From Burkholderiales bacterium (GTDB lineage: Bacteria; Pseudomonadota; Gammaproteobacteria; Burkholderiales; Burkholderiaceae_C): a stretch of 32,030 nt of DNA. Shown here piece by piece: positions 1 through 8,100 of this stretch; position 1 is the stretch's first letter; each line of letters starts with the position of its first letter. The translations under genes were made by a program, and so were the position numbers. The notes beneath the pieces were generated by a model. It did no database searches. It saw nothing but the letters and a program-made list of their open reading frames with translations, and had not been told where the DNA came from. The DNA lies in NCBI GenBank assembly GCA_019509985.1, contig JAEKLF010000091.1, positions 1 through 32,030 on the forward strand, given 5' to 3'.

Positions 1-378
1 GGCCCTGCATGCTTGCTTGAGGACGCGGGAATAGCCAGATTTGCCAACGCCGTTGTCACCGTAGATGACGGTGAGCCCATCCGGGGCGACCGGGAGAGAT
101 TTCCCGCTAGCGAGCGCGTTGACGTTCTTGAGGTTCTGGATCGCGGTGAGTTTGACGACGACCTCTCCGGTTTGCGGGGCGGCCACCTGCTCTTCGGTTA
201 ACTGCCGCGCTGCCCGCTTTTTGGGATCGGGAATGTCTTTGGAGGCTTTGAGGAGCGCAAGGATGTCCTCAAGGTCACCGGCGGAGAGCTGTGAGTTCTC
301 GTAGAGCAGGGCGACGGCGTGCTGCTGCCAAGCGGGCTGCTTCGCTGCCCAACTTTGGATTTCCCTCAAGATCGTCAT
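1..378 (-). CDS. AAA/ABC-type ATP-binding protein, N-terminal fragment (runs off the window)
   Basis: The minus strand is open from an ATG at 378 to base 1, giving the first 126 residues of a longer protein. The ATG follows a good ribosome binding site (GGGGAGG). Residues 107-114 read GDNGVGKS, a Walker A (P-loop) motif, and are followed by GYSRVLKQACRA. From memory this pattern is typical of large SMC/RloC-like AAA proteins, in which about 100 helical residues precede the P-loop and a coiled-coil insert follows. Such ATPases are often found in defence islands, acting as toxins, nucleases or DNA sensors; that role is inference here because the catalytic remainder is outside the window. Base composition is less GC-rich than in the genes to the right, which suggests acquisition by transfer. 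An ordinary recombination or repair ATPase is the alternative. Confidence 0.75.
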   Translation of the reverse strand, partial: MTILREIQSWAAKQPAWQQHAVALLYENSQLSAGDLEDILALLKASKDIPDPKKRAARQLTEEQVAAPQTGEVVVKLTAIQNLKNVNALASGKSLPVAPDGLTVIYGDNGVGKSGYSRVLKQACRA

Positions 379-421
379 GCTCGCCTCCCCAGGCTGCCCG
401 TCGTTGTTAACAGGTGTAACG

Positions 422-427
422 ATGATA
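422..427 (-). promoter_or_regulatory. Possible -10 element (TATCAT) for the ATPase gene
   Basis: Read on the minus strand, TATCAT matches five of six bases of the sigma-70 -10 consensus and lies 44 bases upstream of the ATG at 378. A TTGCAC at 449-454 could be the -35, but the spacer of about 21 bases is too long. An imperfect GTTA...TAAC inverted repeat at 406-420 lies just downstream and could be an operator. This is a weak call. Confidence 0.25.
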
Positions 428-770
428 GGTCGCTAGCTATCCGAAGTCGTGCAAGAAGCTTGGAGCGTGACTCTGCTCAACCCGTAGACCTGCTTTAACG
501 GTATACAGGGTCGCTCAAGGTGAACGTCGGATTCCTGCGAAAGCGTCAAGAGCATGCGCGCCCGCCCGCTATCTGCTGCATTCCGCAGCGGATTAGGGAG
601 CGCGAGACGCTGCGACTGGTTCTACGACGGCTTGGCTCATCTACTGAGCTATCGGGCTGATAAGTTCATCGCCGTGGCCCAAGTTAACAGCCGACGACCA
701 TGAAGCGGAGTTCCGCGATGGGACGTGATGACAAAGCCAGCGTCTTCTAGGTAGCGACCCGGACAACAAA

Positions 771-895
771 ATTCCAAGATGCATGCCGACGAACCTTGGA
801 AATTCCAAGATGAGCGAAGTGGCCGTTCCAACATGAATGGCAAGAAACGGCCCAAGTAGTTGATTGGCCGCGGGGCTCCGATGCCAAGATGAATG
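771..895 (+). repeat. Four degenerate copies of an ATTCCAAGATG-type repeat
   Basis: Copies start at 771 (ATTCCAAGATGCAT), 802 (ATTCCAAGATGAGC), 825 (GTTCCAACATGAATG) and 881 (ATGCCAAGATGAATG). The copy at 802 is the right arm of a near-perfect palindrome at 795-809 (arms CTTGGAA and TTCCAAG). Spacings are 31, 23 and 56 bases. Arrays of short repeats like this occur inside the ends of some transposons, for example the IS21 family, and as protein-binding arrays. I see no transposase nearby, so a transposon remnant is only one possible reading. Confidence 0.5.
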
Positions 896-927
896 GAGCT
901 CGACAGCTGCCGTGAAATCGGCCGCAA

Positions 928-1869
928 CTATTCGCTGTTGTTGCCGTTGCCGCCGAGATCAGCCGAACGGTCGCGGACATGCTCGATGAACGCCCGCAGT
1001 TTGGGCAGCACCTGGCGGCGGCCCGAGTGGTAGAGGAAGACGCCGGGCGACTTCGAGGCGTAGGAGCTCAGCACTTCCTCGAGCCGCCCTTCGCGCATGT
1101 CCTCGGCGGCGATTGGTTCCGGCACCTGGGCCAGGCCGACGCCGCCGAGCGCGGCGCCCAGCATGGTCGGGAAATCGTTGACGACCAGCGGGCCGTTCAC
1201 GGCCAGGTCGATCGGCCGTCCGCCATCCTCCACGCGCCAGGGCGCGACCACGCCGCTTGCCCGGCGCATGCGCACGCAGGCATGCCGCTGGAGGTCTTCG
1301 GGGGCCACGGGCCGGCCATGGCGGTCCAGATAGGCGGGCTGGGCGACGATGGCGTAGCGAAAGGACGGCGTCAGCCGTACGGCGACCATGTCCGCCGCGA
1401 TGAACTCACCCAGTCGGATGCCCGCATCGAAGGCATCCCGCGCCAGGTCGACGAGTTCCTCGCTGGCGACGATCTCGACCACCACGTCGGGATAGGCCTG
1501 TGCGAACGACGCCAGCACGGGCTGCAGCAACAGCGGCACCGCGGCCCGCGGCACCGCGAGGCGCAAAAGGCCGGATGGCCGCTGCGCCAATCCACGGGCC
1601 GCATCGCCGGCGACGAGGATTTCCTCGAAGGCCGGCCGCGCGTGTTGCAGGAAGCGCTCGCCGGCCTCGGTCAGGCCGACGCTGCGCGTCGTGCGCGTGA
1701 ACAGCGCGACGCCCAGCCGGGCCTCCAAGCCGCGAATGGTCTGGCTGATGGCGGACGGTGTGATCCCGAGGTCATCGGCGGCCTGGCGGAAGCTGCGGCG
1801 CGCCGCCACGCGCAGAAAGGCTTCGACGCCCTCCAGTGTGCCGCGCGCGACTGTGTAGGCCTGCTTCAT
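928..1869 (-). CDS. LysR-family transcriptional regulator
   Basis: A 313-aa protein of the usual LysR length. The N-terminal winged helix-turn-helix spans about residues 13-72 and includes SFRQAADDLGITPSAISQ and the RTTRSVGLTEAGE wing. A periplasmic-binding-protein-like effector domain covers residues 95-300. The sequence style (TTRSVGLTEAG, two-lobed domain with VPEPIA near the end) fits the large group of LysR regulators that control a divergent neighbour. It is transcribed away from the membrane-protein gene at 1942, with 72 bases between the two starts, so that gene is its most likely target. The effector cannot be predicted. Confidence 0.93.
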   Translation of the reverse strand: MKQAYTVARGTLEGVEAFLRVAARRSFRQAADDLGITPSAISQTIRGLEARLGVALFTRTTRSVGLTEAGERFLQHARPAFEEILVAGDAARGLAQRPSGLLRLAVPRAAVPLLLQPVLASFAQAYPDVVVEIVASEELVDLARDAFDAGIRLGEFIAADMVAVRLTPSFRYAIVAQPAYLDRHGRPVAPEDLQRHACVRMRRASGVVAPWRVEDGGRPIDLAVNGPLVVNDFPTMLGAALGGVGLAQVPEPIAAEDMREGRLEEVLSSYASKSPGVFLYHSGRRQVLPKLRAFIEHVRDRSADLGGNGNNSE

Positions 1870-1941
1870 GGTTCATGAAGATTGTGCTCGATTGTCGCGG
1901 GGATGAGCTCGCCCTAACCTCGTCGTCAAAGGAGCGACGAC

Positions 1942-2490
1942 ATGTCCGCGACCACGCTGTTCCAAACCCATCTCGTGCTGGGGTACGCCGCCTGGCTGCT
2001 CTGCTTTGGCACCTACATCTGGCCGAGATTGAAGGCGATGGAGCATTTCGAGGCGCAACGCGCCATCGCGACGCTGCACGGCTTCCGCTTTTTCGGGCTG
2101 GTCTTCATCCTGCCCGGCGTGGTCGGTCCCAATCTGCCGGCGGGCTTCGCCAGCTTTGCTGCGTATTGGGATTTCGCGACCGGCGTGCTGGCCCTACTCG
2201 CGCTGCTTTCGGCCAGGGCGCGTCCGCTGTTCTGGGTGTTCGTCGTCGCCTTCAATGCCGTGGGCTTCGTCGACCTGGTCATGGACTATGCCCACGCCAT
2301 CCAGGCCGGCGTTCCAGAAGTCGCAGGGCAGCTGGGCGCCGCCTACGCGATCCCGATCATCTACGTGCCGTTGCTGATGATCACGCACGTTGCCGCGTTC
2401 TACCTGTTGCTGCGGGCCATGCGTGAGAGGCTGGCTGGGCGCAACGCGATACCCGGGACCGCGGCGGGCCGCCATCCGGCCGCGCACTGA
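1942..2490 (+). CDS. Polytopic membrane protein of unknown function
   Basis: A 182-aa protein with about five hydrophobic segments, near residues 8-26, 48-66, 73-91, 95-115 and 136-160. The start is fixed by AAAGGAG seven bases upstream. Polar and charged residues in the loops (RLKAMEHFEAQRA, DLVMDYAHA) suggest an inner-membrane protein without a large soluble domain. I do not recognise a named family with certainty. It is divergent from the LysR gene and is probably regulated by it. It ends 15 bases before the convergent stop of ybdK. Confidence 0.8.
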   Translation: MSATTLFQTHLVLGYAAWLLCFGTYIWPRLKAMEHFEAQRAIATLHGFRFFGLVFILPGVVGPNLPAGFASFAAYWDFATGVLALLALLSARARPLFWVFVVAFNAVGFVDLVMDYAHAIQAGVPEVAGQLGAAYAIPIIYVPLLMITHVAAFYLLLRAMRERLAGRNAIPGTAAGRHPAAH

Positions 2491-2505
2491 GCCCGACCGC
2501 TCCGC

Positions 2506-3621
2506 TCAGCCGTGCCAGCGCTTGGTTGCGCGGCGTACCACCTCGGGCAGCAGGTGGTCGTCTGCCTCGATGTGCCGCAGCCAGGCGGCGTCGTTGCCAC
2601 TGCCGTTGATCTCCCGGCGCAGGTATTGCAGCGCGGCCTCGGCGCGCAGGTCGCCGGCGTGGGTGTCCAGGCGGGCGAGCACGGCGCTGAGGTCGTCGCG
2701 CAGCACGCGGTGCTCGCCGGTCTCGGGGTCGACGAAGGTGCCGTCCAGGCCGAAGCGGCAGGCCTGGAAGCGGTTGAAGGTGTAGGGCAGGTAGTCGTCC
2801 TCGCTGAGCTTGAACGGCTTCTCCAGCGTCATCCAGCGCGCCAGGCACTGGATGAAGCCGGCCAGTGCGGCGGCCTTCTCGATGGTCAGCGGCGTGTCCA
2901 GCACACGGACCTCGATGGTGCCGAACTCGGGCTTGGGGCGGATGTCCCAGTAGAAGTCCTTCATGCCCGAGACGACGCCGGTGTGGGTCATCTTGGCGAA
3001 GTAGGCCTCGAAGTCGGCCCAGGTCTGCACGAAGGGTGCGCGGCCCGACAGCGGGAAGGCGAACACCGAGTTCAGCCGCGCCGAGTCGAAACCCGTGTCC
3101 TCGCCCTGCACGAAGGGCGACGAGGCCGCCAGCGCGATCAGGTGCGGGATGAAGCGGCTCATGCCGTGCAGCAGCACCAGAGCTTCGTCGGCGCTCGGGC
3201 AGCCGACGTGCACGTGCTGGCCGAAGACCGTGAACTGCTTGGACAGATAGCCATACAGCGACGACAGCTCGTGAAAGCGCGGCGTCTCGAAGATGCGCCG
3301 GCGTGTCCAGTGCTGGAAGGGGTGGGTGCCGCCGCCGCACAGGGCCACGTCCAGGCGCCCGGCGCAGTCCACCAGTGCGTCGCGGATCTGGCCCAGCTCG
3401 GACAGCACCTGGCCGAAGCCCGAGCAGACACCGGTGGACAGCTCGATCATGCTGCTCGTGATCTCGGGCTTCACGTCGCCGGGGATGCTGCGCTTCTCCA
3501 TCAGGCGCAGCAGGTCGCCGGACACGGGTGCCAGGTCGTAGTCGTCGCAGTTGACGATCTGCAGCTCCAGCTCGACGCCCAGCGTCAGCGGCTGCGATTT
3601 GGAAAATTCACCCAGGCTCAT
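2506..3621 (-). CDS. ybdK: YbdK-type carboxylate-amine ligase (glutamate-cysteine ligase 2 family)
   Basis: A 371-aa protein matching the YbdK family in length and motifs. It has TLGVELELQIV near the N-terminus (the GVELE signature), GGGTHPFQHW near residue 95, the metal/ATP-binding QFTVFGQHVHVG segment, and FGTIEVRVLDTPLT. Family members have the glutamine-synthetase-like fold of gamma-glutamylcysteine synthetases and show weak glutamate-cysteine ligase activity. The physiological substrate is not settled. The gene follows the antiporter gene on the same strand, separated by a hairpin-rich 73-base spacer (3622-3694). Pairing of YbdK with a cation:proton antiporter could indicate a thiol- or glutathione-linked efflux function, as for Kef systems, but that is inference. 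Confidence 0.93.
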   Translation of the reverse strand: MSLGEFSKSQPLTLGVELELQIVNCDDYDLAPVSGDLLRLMEKRSIPGDVKPEITSSMIELSTGVCSGFGQVLSELGQIRDALVDCAGRLDVALCGGGTHPFQHWTRRRIFETPRFHELSSLYGYLSKQFTVFGQHVHVGCPSADEALVLLHGMSRFIPHLIALAASSPFVQGEDTGFDSARLNSVFAFPLSGRAPFVQTWADFEAYFAKMTHTGVVSGMKDFYWDIRPKPEFGTIEVRVLDTPLTIEKAAALAGFIQCLARWMTLEKPFKLSEDDYLPYTFNRFQACRFGLDGTFVDPETGEHRVLRDDLSAVLARLDTHAGDLRAEAALQYLRREINGSGNDAAWLRHIEADDHLLPEVVRRATKRWHG

Positions 3622-3634
3622 TTGTGCACCCTTC

Positions 3635-3680
3635 GCGCTTCGCGCTGTCCCGCCAAGCGGGAGTGAGCCCCTTCGGGCGG
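3635..3680. repeat. REP-like cluster of three hairpins between two co-directional genes
   Basis: Three short inverted repeats follow each other: GCGC-TTC-GCGC (3635-3645), CCCGC-CAA-GCGGG (3649-3661) and GCCC-CTTC-GGGC (3667-3678). They fill the gap between the antiporter stop and the ybdK start. The style (GCCAAGCGGGAGTGAGCCCC followed by TTCGGGCGGCC) matches intergenic REP-like elements common in Burkholderiales. It could act as an attenuator or mRNA-stabilising element between the two genes. There is no T-run, so a classical intrinsic terminator is unlikely. Confidence 0.55.
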
Positions 3681-3694
3681 CCGTGCGGGACTCA

Positions 3695-4939
3695 TCAACG
3701 CCCTTCCTTGCGCGCTGCGCGTTTGGGCGCCGGCGGCAGCTCGCCGGCCAGGCGCAGCGCGAACTGCACGGCGATGGGCCCGATCAGCTCCAGCACGGCG
3801 ATGCTGGCCAGGATGATGGGCACGGCGCCCGCGGCCAGTTCGGGCTCGGCACGCATCAGCTCGCTGAGCATGACCAGGGCCGTGGCCGACAACGGCGTCA
3901 TCGTGATCGACAGCGCCAGGCCCTGGCGCCAGCTCGCCTTGGCCCAGGGCGACAGCGCGACGATGACCACCGTCTTGGTGATGAAGCGCGTCGCCAGCAG
4001 CGCCAGCGCCGCGAAGCCGCCGGCAACGAGGATCTTGGGCGTCCAGGCCGAGCCGACGATGACGAAGAGCATCAGCACCAGTGCGCCGCCCGAGGTGCCG
4101 AAGTGACGCGGCCAAACCCACGGCCGCTCGCTGGTGTTGCGCAGCAGCAGGCCGGCCAGCAGCGGCATCAGCAGCGTCGACACGCCGACGGCGCGCGCCA
4201 GCACGATGGCGAAGGCCACCAGGCCGAACACCAGCAGCACGGCGCTCTCGTTGCGCAGGTCCAGGCGCCGCGCGACGAGATAGACGGCGCCGGCCAGCAG
4301 CGCGGCCAGGCCCAGCGTCGTCAGCAGCGAGATCGCCAGGCCTGCGAGCGCCTGCGGCAGGCTGCCGCCGTCGTCCGCGGCCCACCAGGTGCGCATCAGC
4401 GTCAGCGCGACGACGGCGTAGAGCGTGTTCAGTGCCGTCAGCAGCGAAGCGCGCTGCGTGACTTGACCCTCGGCGCCTAACTCCAGCGCGACGCGCCCCG
4501 ACACGGCGGCCGGCGCCGGCATGGCCAGGATGGCGCAGGCCACGGTCGTCTGCCAACCCAGCCCAAAGAGGCGCAGCACGACGGCCACGGCCACCGCGCT
4601 GAGCAGCGCCTCGGCGAGGCTGGTCGCGGCCAGGCCCGGGTTGCGCACCAGCCAGCGCAGGTGCACGCGGCAGCCGATCTCGAACAGCAGCAGCCCCAGC
4701 GCCAGATCGGTCACCGTCTGCGCCGCGCCGGCCAGCGGCATCGCCACGCCATGCCCGAAGGCGGCCGCCACGCAGCCCGCCAGCGTGTAGCCGACAACGC
4801 GCGGCAGCCGCGTCGTCGCGGCAATGAATTCACCAGCCAATGCGCCCGCCAGCAACACGCCGACGATGAACATCAAACCGCTGGAAGGTGCGACAGCCAG
4901 ACCGGCCCACACCCTGGCACCACTGTCGAGTGCAGTCAT
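3695..4939 (-). CDS. CPA2-type cation:proton antiporter (Kef/NhaS-like membrane domain)
   Basis: A 414-aa, almost entirely hydrophobic protein with about 11-13 membrane segments, as in the monovalent cation:proton antiporter-2 family. Typical segments include TRLPRVVGYTLAGCVAA, LALGLLLFEIGCRVHL, STLLMPLLAGLLLRNTS and a late TMTPLSATALVMLSE segment. It stops after the membrane domain (C-terminal tail PPAPKRAARKEGR) and lacks the cytosolic RCK/TrkA-N domain of KefB/KefC, so gating by NAD or glutathione through such a domain is not expected. The start is supported by GGGGAGACGC before the ATG at 4939. It lies upstream of ybdK, possibly in one operon, and is divergent from the MOSC gene. Confidence 0.88.
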   Translation of the reverse strand: MTALDSGARVWAGLAVAPSSGLMFIVGVLLAGALAGEFIAATTRLPRVVGYTLAGCVAAAFGHGVAMPLAGAAQTVTDLALGLLLFEIGCRVHLRWLVRNPGLAATSLAEALLSAVAVAVVLRLFGLGWQTTVACAILAMPAPAAVSGRVALELGAEGQVTQRASLLTALNTLYAVVALTLMRTWWAADDGGSLPQALAGLAISLLTTLGLAALLAGAVYLVARRLDLRNESAVLLVFGLVAFAIVLARAVGVSTLLMPLLAGLLLRNTSERPWVWPRHFGTSGGALVLMLFVIVGSAWTPKILVAGGFAALALLATRFITKTVVIVALSPWAKASWRQGLALSITMTPLSATALVMLSELMRAEPELAAGAVPIILASIAVLELIGPIAVQFALRLAGELPPAPKRAARKEGR

Positions 4940-5050
4940 GCGTCTCCCCGTACAAGTTCTCCTGCGAGCCTAAGGGGCTGGCCGGGGCGGCTCTTGTAGG
5001 CGAAGACGCCGAAAGCATGTGAGCCCCATCGCCTCCCGGACAATGCCGCC

Positions 5051-5614
5051 ATGCAGCTTCTCAGCGTCAACACCGCCCGCGTCGAACACTTTGTTGCGAC
5101 TTCCGGCCAGGCCCTGGACTCGGCCATCCGCAAACGTGCGCGGCCAGGCCGCATCGCCGTCGGCCCGCTGGGCCTGGACGGCGACGAGCAGGCCGACCCG
5201 AGCGTGCACGGCGGCCCCGCCAAGGCCGTTTACGCCTACCCGCAGGAGCACTACGCCTTTTGGACGACGGTGCGTGGCCAGGCCAAGGTCGCGGGCGAGC
5301 TGCAGCCCGGCGATCTTGGCGAGAACCTGACGATCAGCGGCCTGCTGGAGAACAAGGCCTGGATCGGCGACGTGCTGCGTTTTGCGGACTGCGAACTGGT
5401 CGTGTCCGAGCCGCGCTACCCCTGCTTCAAGTTCAACGCTCACATGGGCTTCAACCAGGCGGCCAAGCTGATGACGCAGAGCGCCTATTGCGGCTTCTAC
5501 CTGGCCGTGAAGCGGGAAGGCACGATCGCCGCGGGCGAGGCCTTCGAGCTGCTGCCGGGGCCGCGCGAGGTCGGCATCGTCGAGCTGTTCAAGGCCAAGA
5601 TGAGGAAGGCATGA
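5051..5614 (+). CDS. MOSC-domain protein (YiiM-like)
   Basis: A 187-aa protein consisting of a MOSC domain plus a helical C-terminus. Visible family features are DPSVHGGPAKAVYAYP (HGG at residues 53-55), GDLGENLTISGL (GEN at 90-92) and the conserved cysteine C125 in SEPRYPCFKF. MOSC domains are sulfur-carrier domains found in molybdenum cofactor sulfurases and in YiiM, a molybdenum-dependent reductase of N-hydroxylated compounds. The same role is likely but not proven here. The last codons overlap the start of the next gene (ATGA at 5611-5614), so the two are probably translated together even though their functions look unrelated. Confidence 0.92.
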   Translation: MQLLSVNTARVEHFVATSGQALDSAIRKRARPGRIAVGPLGLDGDEQADPSVHGGPAKAVYAYPQEHYAFWTTVRGQAKVAGELQPGDLGENLTISGLLENKAWIGDVLRFADCELVVSEPRYPCFKFNAHMGFNQAAKLMTQSAYCGFYLAVKREGTIAAGEAFELLPGPREVGIVELFKAKMRKA

Positions 5615-6744
5615 CCCGTCGCCGCGGGCTGCTTGCCGCGGTGGGCCTGTGGCCGCTGGCCGCCCACGCCGGGCCCGTGCTCAAGGTGGGCCCGCGCCGG
5701 GCCGTGAAGTCCCTGGCCGCCGCGGCTCGACAGGCCAGGGACGGCATGCTGATCGAGGTCGACGCGGGCGAGTACCTTGCCGACGTGGCCGCCTGGCCGC
5801 AGCACGAGCTGACGCTGCGCGCCATGGGCGGGCGCGTGACCGTCATCGCCGCCGGCGCGCAGGTGCAGGGCAAGGGCCTGTTCGTGATGACGGGCCGGCG
5901 CCAGCGCATTGAAGGCTTCGACTTCATCGGCGCCACGGTGCCGGACCGCAACGGCGCCGGCCTCCGGCTGGAGGCCGGCTCGCTGACCTTGGCCGACTGC
6001 ACGTTCCGGGACAACGAGAACGGCGTGCTGACGGCCAACGACGACGGCATCGAGCTCGACATCGTCGACTGCGACTTCGGCCCCATCCTGCCGCGCGAGG
6101 GCAGGACGCATCACCTCTACGTCGGCGCCATCAAGCGCCTGGCCGTCAGCGGCAGCTACTTCCATCACGGACTGCACGGCCACCTGCTGAAGAGTCGCGC
6201 GGCGCTCAACCATGTGCTCTACAACCGCTTGAGCGACGAGATCGGCGGCCGCGCGAGCTATGAGCTGGAGTTCCCCAACGGCGGCGTCGCCGTCGTCATG
6301 GGCAACCTCATCATGCAGAGCTCGACGACGGAGAACCCGCACGTGATCTCCTTCGGCGTGGAGGGCGCGAGCTGGCCGAAGCAGGCCCTCTACCTCGTCA
6401 ACAACACGCTGGTGGACCAGCTGCCCAGCGGCGGCATCTGGCTGCGCGTGTCGCCACCGCAGGCCGACGTCGTGCTGGCCAACAACCTGCTCGTCGGCAC
6501 GCCGCAGCTCGCGGCCGAAGGCCACTGGACGCGGCGCGCCAACTTCACGGCCGACTGGGACGAGTTCGTCCGCGCGGCGCGCGACGACTTCCGCCTGAAG
6601 CCGGACTCGGCGCTGCGCGGCAAGGCACAGGAGGCCGGCGAGGGCGGCGGGCTCAAGCTCACGCCGACGCGCGAATACCGCCACCCGCGCGGCACGGCGG
6701 CCCTCAGCGGGCCGGCGCACAACCCAGGCGCTTTCCAGGCCTGA
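5611..6744 (+). CDS. Exported right-handed parallel beta-helix protein
   Basis: The best start is the ATG at 5611, overlapping the MOSC stop codon, which gives 377 residues. A longer upstream frame is only a shadow of the MOSC gene. The N-terminus (MTRRRGLLAAVGLWPLAAHA) is a signal peptide with twin-arginine-like basic residues and an AHA cleavage site. The body repeats short beta-strand rungs of the pectate-lyase/NosD type, such as GAGLRLEAGSLTLADCTF, NENGVLTAND, ALYLVNNTLVDQL and ADVVLANNLLVG, which suggests a polysaccharide-binding or -cleaving fold. I cannot identify a catalytic set. The 3' end overlaps the convergent PEP-CTERM gene by 41 bases. Confidence 0.85.
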   Translation: MTRRRGLLAAVGLWPLAAHAGPVLKVGPRRAVKSLAAAARQARDGMLIEVDAGEYLADVAAWPQHELTLRAMGGRVTVIAAGAQVQGKGLFVMTGRRQRIEGFDFIGATVPDRNGAGLRLEAGSLTLADCTFRDNENGVLTANDDGIELDIVDCDFGPILPREGRTHHLYVGAIKRLAVSGSYFHHGLHGHLLKSRAALNHVLYNRLSDEIGGRASYELEFPNGGVAVVMGNLIMQSSTTENPHVISFGVEGASWPKQALYLVNNTLVDQLPSGGIWLRVSPPQADVVLANNLLVGTPQLAAEGHWTRRANFTADWDEFVRAARDDFRLKPDSALRGKAQEAGEGGGLKLTPTREYRHPRGTAALSGPAHNPGAFQA

Positions 6745-7996
6745 GACGAAGGCCCACGACGCCCAGGCCGGCGAGCAGCATCGCCAGCGTCTGCGGCTCG
6801 GGCACGGCGGCAGTGAAGCCGAGCTGCACGCTGGCCACACGCTGCAGCGTGCGTGCCGTAGCCGCGTCGATACCCAGGTCCGCCGCCGCCTGCTCGGCCA
6901 CGCCCAGCGTCAGCGGGTCGCGGCCGGTGATGCTGCCGAACAGCGTCAGCGCGCTCAGGTACGAGCCGTACTTGCTGGCGTGCGTGCGGTCCAGCCACCA
7001 CAGGTTCAGCGCGTTGGCGGTCTCGGCGAAGGTGCCGTCGGCGCCGTAGAAGCCGCTGCCCTGCGCCAGCCCGCTGTCCACCGCGCGCTGGAAGGCGTCG
7101 CCCACCGGCACCACGCCGGCGAAGTTGGGGTTGCTGGCGGCCTTGCCGTAGAACGAGTCGTGCAGGTCGGCCGTCATGCCGGCCAGCGTGTCGTAGTACA
7201 GCGTGGCGTTGCCGCCCGCGCTGCTGGTGTCGACGATGGGGCGGCCGTCGGCGCTGGTGATGTCGGGCTTGGTGATCAGGTGCGCCTCCACCATGTCGGG
7301 GCGCGCCCAGCTCTGCTCCAGGTAGACCTTGGTGTTGACGCTGGCGTTGGGGTTGGCGGCGATGGTGCGCGTGGTGTTGCAGCTGCCCTGGCTCAGGCCC
7401 GTGGCCATGCAGGCGGCCAGGCTGCCGAACAGGGTGGACTCCTTGTAGCTCTGCGCCGCGCCGTTGTGGATGAAGCGCTCGAACTGGTCGGCGTAGGCGT
7501 TGAACGTGGCCAGGTTGGCGTTCTTGCCGCGGCCCGCGGGCAGCGCGGCGTCGCTCTGCTCCTGCAGCACCACGGTGTCCCACTTCTGCGTGGCGACGTT
7601 CTCGCGCAGCTTCCAGTCGCTGTTGGCCGTGTCCAGGAACTGGCCGCGCAGCGAGGCCGCGTTGCGGGTGGACAGCGACACGTCGTAGGCCATGCCCGCC
7701 TCGTCGGTCATCTTCTTGAAGATGCCCGGCACGCCGCCCCAGGGGTGCGGCTCGAAGCTGCCGAAGCCCGGCGTGCCGGCGGGGTAGCTGTTGGTGCCGG
7801 TGGGGTTGGTCAGCGTGAAGCCGGCGGTCAGGTCGTGCACGGCGGCGGCGTTGTAGCTCATCACCGGGTCCGCGCGGCCGAAGGTGTAGCTGTTGCCGAC
7901 GAACAGGATCTTGATCGGGTCGGCCGCCTGGGCCGGCGCGGCCAGCGCGGACAGGGCAAGCGAGGCCGCCGCCAGCGCGAGAAGGCGCTTTTTCAT
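6704..7996 (-). CDS. PEP-CTERM-anchored exported protein with an SGNH-hydrolase-like fold
   Basis: A 430-aa protein starting at MKKRLLAL (7996). A longer frame to 8089 has no signal-peptide logic. Residues 1-25 form a signal peptide ending APAQA. The mature part begins with DPIKILFVGNSYTFG, a GNS-type block I of SGNH/GDSL esterases. Later come DTVVLQEQS and a block-V-like LDRTHAS (D..H). The C-terminus has the PEP-CTERM sorting signal: VPEPQ, a hydrophobic stretch (TLAMLLAGLGVVGL) and a basic tail (RLRPGKR). Such proteins are processed by exosortase and linked to the cell surface or exopolysaccharide. No exosortase is in this window. Esterase activity on surface glycans is inferred. Confidence 0.88.
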   Translation of the reverse strand: MKKRLLALAAASLALSALAAPAQAADPIKILFVGNSYTFGRADPVMSYNAAAVHDLTAGFTLTNPTGTNSYPAGTPGFGSFEPHPWGGVPGIFKKMTDEAGMAYDVSLSTRNAASLRGQFLDTANSDWKLRENVATQKWDTVVLQEQSDAALPAGRGKNANLATFNAYADQFERFIHNGAAQSYKESTLFGSLAACMATGLSQGSCNTTRTIAANPNASVNTKVYLEQSWARPDMVEAHLITKPDITSADGRPIVDTSSAGGNATLYYDTLAGMTADLHDSFYGKAASNPNFAGVVPVGDAFQRAVDSGLAQGSGFYGADGTFAETANALNLWWLDRTHASKYGSYLSALTLFGSITGRDPLTLGVAEQAAADLGIDAATARTLQRVASVQLGFTAAVPEPQTLAMLLAGLGVVGLRLRPGKRLGCAPAR

Positions 7997-8036
7997 GGAT
8001 GTCTCCGTTGTTGTGGATGGATGCAGAACGGCATCA

Positions 8037-8065
8037 ACGGTAGGCAGCGTTCTCTCAGTCGTCAA
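8037..8065 (-). promoter_or_regulatory. Possible sigma-70 promoter for the PEP-CTERM gene
   Basis: On the minus strand TTGACG (8060-8065) is followed after 17 bases by TACCGT (8037-8042), about 41 bases upstream of the start at 7996. The -35 is good and the -10 is weak. The same spacer separates this gene from the divergent LysR gene and contains a CATAT-N7-ATATG inverted repeat at 8087-8103, a possible LysR contact site. Confidence 0.3.
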
Positions 8066-8100
8066 ATATCTTGAAAACCTCATTCCCATATCATTTGCAT

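Larger units (their letters stand above)
379..927. other. Gene-poor, lower-GC interval
   Basis: About 550 bases without a convincing gene. Short ORFs occur (for example minus 649-927), but none has a ribosome binding site or recognisable protein features. The interval holds an inverted repeat GATAG...CTATC near 424-441 and the repeat cluster described separately at 771-895. It ends at the stop codon of the LysR gene. The composition matches the truncated ATPase gene to the left better than the GC-rich genes to the right, so it may be the margin of a horizontally acquired segment. Confidence 0.5.

Noticed and set aside
649..927. 92-aa minus-strand ORF in the gene-poor segment
   Set aside because: It has no ribosome binding site or recognisable domain, and it spans the repeat array. 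Composition is poor evidence either way, so I do not call it.
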